Source: Verrucomicrobiota bacterium
GTDB taxonomy: Bacteria > Verrucomicrobiota > Verrucomicrobiia > Limisphaerales > CANJSG01
Direction: 5' to 3'
Assembly (NCBI GenBank): GCA_947476875.1
Contig: CANJSG010000019.1
Span: 1-32,472 of the forward strand
DNA length: 32,472 bases
This document shows positions 26,513 through 32,472 of this stretch, piece after piece (the stretch's first letter is position 1; every line of letters begins with the position of its first letter). The position numbers were made by a program, and so were the translations under genes. A model generated the notes under the pieces. It worked only from the letters and a program-made list of their open reading frames with translations. It did not search any database and was not told where the DNA came from.

Positions 26513-26533
26513 AACCCCGGCATCTTCACTCCT

Positions 26534-27886
26534 TCAAGCCAACCCGTTGATCCCGCCGGTGCTGTTCCCGAAACGTTTTACGTCGTCGCCGACCTGCATG
26601 CGGTTGAGCACTTCGACAAGCAGGTTGGCCATCGGCGTGTGCGGGACGGACTTGATGTGGCGACCGGTCTTGAGCGTGCCGCCCGCGCCGCCGGCGAGGA
26701 GGACGGGAAGGTTGTGGACGATGTGGCTGCCGCCCTGGCCCAGCTCGGAGCCGAAAAGGAGCATCGAGTTGTCGAGCAGCGTGCCGTCGCCCTCGGGGAT
26801 GGAGCGCATCTTCTCGACGAGATAGCCGAAGCACGAGGCGTGGTAGCGGTTGAGCGCGGTGTAGATGTCGCCCTTGCCGGGCGCATCGGGATAATGCGAG
26901 ATGCTGTGGTGCTGCTCCTTCAGGCCGCTCTCGGGATAGACGTTCCACGATGCGCCATAGCCGAACATCATCGAAGCGACGCGCGTGTTGTCGGTCTGGA
27001 AGGCGAGGGCCATCAGGTCGAGCATGGCGCGGATGTGTTCCTGGATGGTCTGCGGGGTCTGCGGTGCGACAAGGTTGGTTGGGATGGTCGGCTTCCAGGA
27101 ACCACGATGCGCCTCGGCCACGATGATCCGGTTGATGCGTTTCTCCACGTCGCGGACGGCCTCGAAGTATTGGTCGAGCTTGTGTTTGTCCGCATTGCTG
27201 ACCTGGCCCCGCAGGCGCTTGGCATCCTGGAGCACGTGGTCGAGCACGCTGCGGTCGTCCTCCGTCTGGGTGGCGAGTGAGAGTTCGTCCTTGCCGGGCT
27301 CGGCCTTGTTGACGAGGTGGCGGAAGAGCCGGTCGAAGGCGTTACGCGGATTGATCTCCTTGGGCACCGGCGTGGTGGCGGAGTTCCACGCGATGTTGCG
27401 CGTGTAGACGCAGGAGAACCCGTCGCAGCTTCCCTGTTGCTGGAGCGTCTCGGGCAGGCCGAGTTCCAGCGAGGGCAGGCGGGTGAACTGCCCGATGCGG
27501 CGCGCGGCGAACTGGTCCGCCGAGATGCCGACGTAGGGGCTGCCTTCCTTCGGCGACGCGCCGGTGAGGAATCCCGCGATGGCGCGGTGATGCGGCGCCT
27601 CCTTGCAGAGATCGTTCGAGAGCCCGGAGAAGACGAGGAGCTCCTTCTTCACGGACTCAAGCGGCTTGAGGGCCTCGGGCAGCACGGTGAGCGCTCCCTC
27701 TTCCTTCGGAAACCAGGTGCTGGGCCGGACCCCGTTCGGGCAGAGGATGACCCCGAGACGCGTCGGCGGAAGGGCCTTGGCCGCGGCCTTCGAGACCGGC
27801 GACATCACGTCAAGCAATGGGAGCGCGAGGATCGCACCGGAGCCGCGGAGGAAGGTTCGCCGGGAGAGTTGCCAGGGCTTATTCAT
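26534..27886 (-). CDS. DUF1552 domain-containing protein, Tat-exported (third copy)
   Basis: A 450-residue protein starting MNKPWQLSRRTFLRG, a textbook twin-arginine signal (SRRTFL at 8-13) followed by SGAILALPLLDVM. DUF1552 landmarks: RLGVILCPNGVRPSTWFP, LLVFSGLSNDL, HHRAIAGFLTGASP, YVGISADQFAARRIG, LELGLPET, KLDQYFEAVRDVEKRI, LMALAFQTDNTRVASMMFG, QHHSISHYPD, GTLLDNSMLLFGSELGQG and LPVLLAGGAGGTLKTGR. It keeps a His pair in the same region (QHHSISH) as the second copy. Its start overlaps the end of the DUF1592 gene by 8 bases (ATGAATAA), so the two are translationally coupled. The activity of the family is unknown. Confidence 0.93.
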   Translation of the reverse strand: MNKPWQLSRRTFLRGSGAILALPLLDVMSPVSKAAAKALPPTRLGVILCPNGVRPSTWFPKEEGALTVLPEALKPLESVKKELLVFSGLSNDLCKEAPHHRAIAGFLTGASPKEGSPYVGISADQFAARRIGQFTRLPSLELGLPETLQQQGSCDGFSCVYTRNIAWNSATTPVPKEINPRNAFDRLFRHLVNKAEPGKDELSLATQTEDDRSVLDHVLQDAKRLRGQVSNADKHKLDQYFEAVRDVEKRINRIIVAEAHRGSWKPTIPTNLVAPQTPQTIQEHIRAMLDLMALAFQTDNTRVASMMFGYGASWNVYPESGLKEQHHSISHYPDAPGKGDIYTALNRYHASCFGYLVEKMRSIPEGDGTLLDNSMLLFGSELGQGGSHIVHNLPVLLAGGAGGTLKTGRHIKSVPHTPMANLLVEVLNRMQVGDDVKRFGNSTGGINGLA

Positions 27887-30281
27887 GGTTGGATGCAGAG
27901 GTCATCTGCGGGTTTTGACGGAACTGGAAGGGGAAACTTTTCACGATGCCCACGATGAGCGCCGAGGTCTTGTCCTGCTCGCGGTCGATTGACGAGGCGA
28001 TCTCACGAACAGGGCCTTCGTCGTAGAACTCAAGACCGCGCCGGAGGGCGAAGGTCAGCAGGCGTTCGGTCAGATTATGGCGGAAGAGGGCGCGCTTCTC
28101 GGTGAGGAGGAATTTCCTGAGTTCATCCGGGCCGTTGATGGTGCGGCCGCCGGGCATTTGGCCGGAAACGTCGAGCGGTTTGCCGGCGTCTTCCTCGCGC
28201 CACGCGCCGACGTTGTCGTAGTTCTCCAGCGCGAATCCGATGGGATCGATCTTGGCGTGGCAGCCGGCGCAGTTCGGATCGGAGCGATGCTGCGAAAGGC
28301 GCGCGCGGAGGGGGAGCTTCGGACCATCCTTCTCCTCCTTGGGCAACTGCGGGACATCGGGCGGCGGAGGCGGAGGCGGCGTGCCGAGGAGGACGTCGAG
28401 AACCCACTTGCCGCGGCCCGAGGGATTCGTGTCCTTCGGATGCGACACCGCCAGATGGACCGCGGCCATGCCGAGCACGCCGCCCCGGCGCTTCGCGGCG
28501 TCGCCGGTGAGGGCGACCTTGCGGAACTCGCGGCCCTTCACCTCGGGCAGGCCGTAGTGCTTGGCGAGCGCCTCGTTGACGAAGGCGTAGTCGGCTTCGA
28601 GCAGTTCGGTGATCGGGCGATCCTCGCGCACGAGATGGTCGAAGAAACTGACGACCTCCTCGCGCAGGTCCTCGCGTTCCCGGAGGTTGTTCGGGTGGAA
28701 CTTTCCGTCGCGATGGACGGCGAAAAGGCTGCCCAGCCCGAGCCACTGCGGCGCGAAGTTGTCGGCCAGCGCGCGCGACTTCACATCCTTCAACATGCGA
28801 CGCGTCTGGGCTTCGAGGACGGTGGGCTCGTGCAAGGTGCCGTTGGCCGCGACGCGCATGAGTTCCGCGTCGGGCATGGAACTCCACAGGAAATAGGAGA
28901 GGCGGTTGGCCAGCTCGAAGTCCGTGACGCGATAGGCTTCGCGGGTGCTGCGGTCGTGCTCGATGTGGAAAAGGAAATCGGGCGAGACGAGCACGGCCTT
29001 CAGCGTGAGTTTGATGGCGTCCTCAAAGGTGTCGCCGCGTTGCGAGGCACGATCGAAGAATCCCAGCAGCCTTTCGATCTCGTCGGCGACCACGGGACGG
29101 CGGAAGGCTTTGCCGGCGAAATTGGCGACGATCTTCCGCGCCGCGTCCTTGGGTTTCAGGTCGGGGCCGGGCCGGGCGACGAGGAGGTTGTCGAGGATCT
29201 CCTTCGCCTTGGCCTCGTTCTCCACCACGGGACCGATGACCTCGATGGACAGGAGGCCCACGCGGTTGAAGCGACGGGCGATGTCGGTGGCGTTGGTGGC
29301 CACGCCCATGCCTTCCATCTCCAGCTTGATGTCGTGGCGGCCGGCGCGGACGACGGCCTTGAGGACGGGCTCCTCCGTCGTGCCGGGACCGCGCGTGGGC
29401 ACACCGGTTTCGGCGACGCGATGGGCATCGAGCTTGAGTTTGAGCGAGGGACCGCGCTTCGCGTCCTCGGCCTTGTCGCCCCAGAGCCGGACTTTGAAAC
29501 GGTAGAGGCCCGTGTGCGGGAACTCATGGCTGAACGTGACGCCGCCCGTGTGGAAGAGCAGATGAGCGTTGGTCGTCACCTCGTGCTCGGGAGCGCCGAC
29601 GGGGAAATCGACCTTCTCATCGTCGCCGGAAAGGCCGAACTGGCGGACGTATTCGAGCTTCCTTGGATCGAACGACCAGCTCTTCGCCGGCGGCACGAAG
29701 ACGCGGTCGAGGACGTAGGCCGCCGATTGGAGATACTTCTCGAGATGGACCGAGGAGACCTCCTGCACGTCGCCGATCTGGTCGAAGCCGAAGGTCGCCT
29801 CGTCGGTCGGCAGATCGTCCGCCACTTCCATGCCGGTGCCGACGAGGTCGCGGATCGTGTTGCGATACTGCGTGCGCGTCAGCCGGTGCGACGGCATGTA
29901 GCCGGGATTGCGGAAGCGGTCGGGCTCGAAGTGGTCGAGCTTCCAGCGCAGCCAGTCGGTGACGTTCCTGCGCGAGGCGGCGTCGGGCTGCTTCGCGTCC
30001 TCGGGCGGCATGTTGGTGGTCGAGAGTTGCTCGATGACCTCCTCGAGGCGGGCGCGATGGCGGTAGAGGGACGTCTCGTCCTTGAAGATGTCGAGGTTGA
30101 TGCCGCCCTTGGTCTTCTCGGCGTTGTGGCACTTGGCGCAATAGGCGTCGAGGAACGGCCGGGCGTCCTTGGCGAAGTCCAGCTTCGGCTCCGGCGCGGC
30201 GTGGGAGGCGATGGACAAGCCCATCCCCAGCAAGGCCAGCGCTCCTAAGAGCGGCTGACGGAAGCTGGCGTGTGGTTGCAT
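27879..30281 (-). CDS. PSCyt1/DUF1587/DUF1595/DUF1592/DUF1588/DUF1585 exported cytochrome-type protein (third copy, standard length)
   Basis: An 800-residue exported protein with a signal peptide (about 1-29, LLGALALLGMGLSIASHAA). Domain order: PSCyt1 with CAKCH (48-52) and NMPPEDAKQ as possible Met ligand; DUF1587 (about 110-175, [17 protein letters not shown]); a sandwich segment with sugar-binding-module character (about 205-330, HTGLYRFKVRLWGDK, RAGRHDIKLEMEG); DUF1595 (FAGKAFRRPVVADE); DUF1592 (ANRLSYFLWSSMPDAELM); DUF1588 with CAGCH (671-675) followed by AKIDPIGFALENYDNVGAWR; DUF1585 to the end. Of the three copies this is the most typical in length and spacing. It overlaps the following DUF1552 gene by 8 bases. 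A role in extracytoplasmic oxidation coupled to electron transfer is inferred from the haem motifs only. Confidence 0.92.
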   Translation of the reverse strand: MQPHASFRQPLLGALALLGMGLSIASHAAPEPKLDFAKDARPFLDAYCAKCHNAEKTKGGINLDIFKDETSLYRHRARLEEVIEQLSTTNMPPEDAKQPDAASRRNVTDWLRWKLDHFEPDRFRNPGYMPSHRLTRTQYRNTIRDLVGTGMEVADDLPTDEATFGFDQIGDVQEVSSVHLEKYLQSAAYVLDRVFVPPAKSWSFDPRKLEYVRQFGLSGDDEKVDFPVGAPEHEVTTNAHLLFHTGGVTFSHEFPHTGLYRFKVRLWGDKAEDAKRGPSLKLKLDAHRVAETGVPTRGPGTTEEPVLKAVVRAGRHDIKLEMEGMGVATNATDIARRFNRVGLLSIEVIGPVVENEAKAKEILDNLLVARPGPDLKPKDAARKIVANFAGKAFRRPVVADEIERLLGFFDRASQRGDTFEDAIKLTLKAVLVSPDFLFHIEHDRSTREAYRVTDFELANRLSYFLWSSMPDAELMRVAANGTLHEPTVLEAQTRRMLKDVKSRALADNFAPQWLGLGSLFAVHRDGKFHPNNLREREDLREEVVSFFDHLVREDRPITELLEADYAFVNEALAKHYGLPEVKGREFRKVALTGDAAKRRGGVLGMAAVHLAVSHPKDTNPSGRGKWVLDVLLGTPPPPPPPDVPQLPKEEKDGPKLPLRARLSQHRSDPNCAGCHAKIDPIGFALENYDNVGAWREEDAGKPLDVSGQMPGGRTINGPDELRKFLLTEKRALFRHNLTERLLTFALRRGLEFYDEGPVREIASSIDREQDKTSALIVGIVKSFPFQFRQNPQMTSASNHE

Positions 30282-30585
30282 AGAGACGAGGCTACCAGAC
30301 GGACAAGATCACGGAAGCCTTCAAAGCGTCCAACCTCGGTGCCTCCGCATCAGGCACGGACTGGGCGCATCGAACTTTCTTGTAGGGTTGCGCTTCTATC
30401 CGATCTTAAGCCTGAGGGGCTTCACCCAGAATAGCCGCAGGTGAAATCCACGGACCCGACGTGAAACGAACGCAACCCTGTGCGGGGTTGAACGGTTTGG
30501 TTGGAGGACCGGTTACAGTTCCACCCCTTCAGGTCACTACGCCAATTCCGCCACTCCGTGGGAATGCGCCCACCACAGCGAAATG
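30282..30585. other. Intergenic stretch upstream of the third DUF1592 gene
   Basis: 304 bases with no supported gene. It must contain the promoter of the DUF1592/DUF1552 pair (no clear boxes seen) and the end of the DUF1501 transcript. Visible structures are a small hairpin GTGCCT...AGGCAC (30339-30357), a 6-bp hairpin CAACCC-tgtgcg-GGGTTG (30473-30490), and a tRNA-like segment at 30491-30560. Confidence 0.6.
30485..30560 (-). pseudogene. tRNA-Leu-like degenerate fragment
   Basis: On the minus strand AGTGGCGGAATTGGC matches the acceptor/D-arm start typical of bacterial tRNA-Leu, and GTTCAACCCCG further on resembles its T-loop. The distance is short, the acceptor and T stems do not pair, and no proper anticodon stem forms, so it is at best a decayed tRNA or a chance resemblance. 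Confidence 0.28.
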
Positions 30586-31971
30586 TCATGCCAGCAACGC
30601 CTGAACCACGTTCCCATGCACATCGGTCAACCGATAGTCGCGGCCGCCGTGGCGGAAGGTGAGCTTCTCATGGTCCATGCCGAGCAGGTGCAGGATGGTG
30701 GCGTGGAAGTCGTGGACGTGGACGCGGTTTTCGGCGACCGCCGCCCCGATGTCGTCCGTGCTGCCGTAACTGGTTCCGGCCTTCACGCCCGCGCCGGCAA
30801 GCCAGGAGGAATAGCAGGCGCTGTGGTGTCCGCGGCCCTTGTCGCCATCGACGCCCGGTGTGCGCCCGAACTCCGTGGTCCAGACGACAAGCGTGTCTTC
30901 AAGCATGCCGCGCTGCTTGAGGTCTTTCAGCAAGCCCGCCACCGGCTGGTCGAGATTCTTGGCGTGTTTCGCGTGTTCGGCCATGTCGCCGTGCTGGTCC
31001 CAATTGTGGCTGGAGCTGCCGTCCACAAGTTCGACAAACCGCACGCCCCGCTCGACGAGCCTTCGCGCGACGACACAGGGCCAGCCGAAGCCGTCGGTCT
31101 GGCCACGCTTCATGCCATAGAGCGCGAGCGTGTCATCGCTCTCCTTCGAGAGATCGAAGACCTCGCGCGCCTCGGTCTGCATGTGGAAGGCGGTCTCGAA
31201 GGTGCGGATGCGGGCGGCGAGTTCGCTGTCCTGACCCCGAGCTTGGAGATGGCGCTGGTTCAACGTGCCGGCTAGGCCGAGCTCCAACTCCTGGACGGAC
31301 GACTGCTTCGTGCGGCGGTCGAGATTGGCGATGGGTTCCTTGCCCGGCACGACGCGGACGCCCTGATGGTAGGCGGGTAGGAAATCGTTGTTGAAGATCT
31401 GCGTGCCGGCGTAGGGCGAACCTGCGGAGATGGCGACGAACGAAGGCAGGTTTTGGTTCACCGTTCCAAGCCCGTGGCTGATCCATGAGCCGATGCTGGG
31501 CCGCGAGAAGAAGAACGAGCCCGTGTGGATGCCGAGCGTGGCCTGATAGTGTTCGTTGTCGTCGGACTTCATCGACTTGATGAGGCAGACGTCGTCCATG
31601 CATTCGCGCAGGTGCGGGAAAAGGTCGCTGACCATCGTGCCGCACTTGCCACCGGGCTTGAAGTCCCAGCCGGGCTTGAGCAGTCGACGTTGCTGGTTCG
31701 AGAGACCGCCGCCGATGCCCATGGTTTTACCGTCCGCTGCGAAGAGCTTCGGTTTGTGGTCGAAGGTGTCCATGTGCGAAACGCCGCCATTGGAGAAGAT
31801 GAAGATGACGCGTTTGGCCTTGGCCGGGAAATGCGGCGGCTTGGGCGAAAGCGGATCGGGGGCGGCATCCTCGGCCAACAGATTCGACACGAGCCCGGGC
31901 AACAGCAGGGAGCTTCCAACCAGCGAACGGATGACTTCGCGACGGCTGAAGTGGGGATGGCGGGTGTTCAT
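30586..31971 (-). CDS. DUF1501 domain-containing protein, Tat-exported, alkaline-phosphatase-like superfamily
   Basis: A 461-residue protein with a twin-arginine-type signal (SRREVIRS at 9-16, then LVGSSLLLPGLVSNLLA). DUF1501 (PF07394) features: KRVIFIFSNGGVSHMDTFDHKP (about 53-74), a GTMVSDLFPHL segment, IGSWISHGLGTVNQNLPSFV, ARRLVERGVRFVEL, SHNWDQHGD, VVWTTEFGRTP, GRGHH and the final RDYRLTDVHGNVV. The Asp/His sets in SHMDTFDH, WDQHGD and GRGHH correspond to positions of metal ligands in the sulfatase/phosphatase fold, so hydrolysis is possible, although the family has no proven reaction. It follows the DUF1553 gene by 7 bases, the usual pair in these phyla. Confidence 0.93.
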   Translation of the reverse strand: MNTRHPHFSRREVIRSLVGSSLLLPGLVSNLLAEDAAPDPLSPKPPHFPAKAKRVIFIFSNGGVSHMDTFDHKPKLFAADGKTMGIGGGLSNQQRRLLKPGWDFKPGGKCGTMVSDLFPHLRECMDDVCLIKSMKSDDNEHYQATLGIHTGSFFFSRPSIGSWISHGLGTVNQNLPSFVAISAGSPYAGTQIFNNDFLPAYHQGVRVVPGKEPIANLDRRTKQSSVQELELGLAGTLNQRHLQARGQDSELAARIRTFETAFHMQTEAREVFDLSKESDDTLALYGMKRGQTDGFGWPCVVARRLVERGVRFVELVDGSSSHNWDQHGDMAEHAKHAKNLDQPVAGLLKDLKQRGMLEDTLVVWTTEFGRTPGVDGDKGRGHHSACYSSWLAGAGVKAGTSYGSTDDIGAAVAENRVHVHDFHATILHLLGMDHEKLTFRHGGRDYRLTDVHGNVVQALLA

Positions 31972-31978
31972 GTTGGGT

Positions 31979-32472
31979 TCAATCGATGTAGACGAATTCG
32001 TTCAGCCTCAGGATCGCCCGGACCATGGGCTGCCACGCTTCCGCTTCGAGTTGGTCCGGAGCGGTGCCGGATTCCGTGAGCCGGGTGCGCGCTGCTTTCA
32101 GGAACGTGCGGCATTGCTCGATCTCGGGCCGTTCGGTAGTTCGTCCGAGCGCGGAACGGTAGGCGAACTGGATCCGTCCCGGTTCATCCTTGGCGAACGG
32201 GACGATGCGCTTGGCGAATTCCCGGGACTGCTCGTGGACGAACGGATCGTTCAACAGGAAGAGAGCCTGCAGCGGCGTGGTGCTCGATGTCCGAACGGCG
32301 GTGCTGGCCGACGGATCGGCGCCGTCGAAGATGGCGAGATACGGATGGCGCTGAATCCGCTGGGTCATGAGGTAGACACTGCGCCGCTTCGAGTCGTAGA
32401 CGGCCTTGAAGGGATTGTGCTGGGTGAACTTCCACTCCGCCTGTGGCGGGAACGGATGCGCTCCGGCGGGCG
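31979..32472 (-). CDS. DUF1553 (PSD1) protein, C-terminal end only
   Basis: The frame is open from the right edge to a TGA at 31979, giving the last 164 residues. They match the end of DUF1553 (PF07587): KRRSVYLMTQRIQRHPYLAI, FDGADPSASTAVRTSSTTPL, QALFLLNDPFVHEQSREFA, RIQFAYRSALGRTTERPE and a final ILRLNEFVYID. Full-length members normally begin with a PSCyt1 haem domain and DUF1549, which would lie beyond the window. It is followed by the DUF1501 gene after 7 bases. This is the fourth cytochrome-type module here, of the other of the two known architectures. Confidence 0.9.
   Translation of the reverse strand, partial: PAGAHPFPPQAEWKFTQHNPFKAVYDSKRRSVYLMTQRIQRHPYLAIFDGADPSASTAVRTSSTTPLQALFLLNDPFVHEQSREFAKRIVPFAKDEPGRIQFAYRSALGRTTERPEIEQCRTFLKAARTRLTESGTAPDQLEAEAWQPMVRAILRLNEFVYID

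Larger units (their letters stand above)
26183..26533. other. Intergenic stretch between PAS-AraC gene and third DUF1552 gene
   Basis: 351 bases between two convergent genes. It holds a weak inverted repeat CTCGTC...GACGAG (26193-26216) right after the AraC stop, a short minus-strand frame at 26250-26354, and a hairpin near 26491-26511. No complete gene is supported. Confidence 0.6.

Noticed and set aside
28077-30248. Open plus-strand frame of 723 codons opposite the third DUF1592 gene
   Set aside because: Same reason: an antisense shadow of a well-supported gene with two haem motifs. No signal peptide or domain in the plus frame.
30485-30560. Functional tRNA
   Set aside because: Acceptor, anticodon and T stems do not pair, so only a fragment can be claimed.

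Overview
The window is GC-rich and almost entirely minus-strand coding. It looks like a chromosomal segment of a Verrucomicrobiota member, with Planctomycetota the main alternative. The reasons are four modules of the PSCyt/DUF1592-DUF1552/DUF1553-DUF1501 type, which are hallmark expanded families of those phyla, a giant secreted beta-sandwich repeat protein, a DUF2911 lipoprotein-like protein, and a BshA/BshB1 bacillithiol cluster next to a sodium:solute symporter. Few genes have a clear Shine-Dalgarno site, and many starts are fixed instead by overlap with the gene before. No phage, insertion sequence, rRNA or CRISPR array was seen.

Layout, left to right: (1) 1-5279, the first 1759 codons of a giant exported protein built from tandem sandwich repeats of about 208 residues; its end lies outside the window. 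(2) 12476 down to 5515, a six-gene operon read right to left: exported PIG-L/LmbE deacetylase, a 49-residue one-helix membrane protein, an SSS symporter, a compact BshC-like protein, BshB1 and BshA. Four junctions are 4-base ATGA overlaps or tighter couplings. (3) 12630-13199, DUF2911 protein. (4) 13360-17806, first DUF1592/DUF1552 pair, preceded by a TolB-like propeller protein (17909-19219). (5) 19257-19973, a broken secreted-protein gene and a three-helix membrane protein. (6) 20013-25209, an esterase plus the second DUF1592/DUF1552 pair in one translationally coupled operon, with a divergent PAS-AraC regulator (25343-26182), the only convincing plus-strand gene. (7) 26534-30281, third DUF1592/DUF1552 pair. 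(8) 30586-32472, a DUF1501 protein and the C-terminal end of a DUF1553 protein, the fourth pair.

How the genes may work together: the bacillithiol operon has genes for all three steps of bacillithiol synthesis only if the 258-residue protein at 7356-8132 is accepted as a reduced BshC. It also carries an exported deacetylase and a symporter with a small partner, which suggests processing and uptake of an amino-sugar compound linked to the thiol pathway. The PSCyt-type modules each join an exported protein with two c-type haem motifs to a Tat-exported partner. Their biochemical role is not established; the esterase and sugar-binding-like segments point to surface or periplasmic breakdown of polymers.

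Most likely novelty: the compact BshC-like protein and the operon around it.
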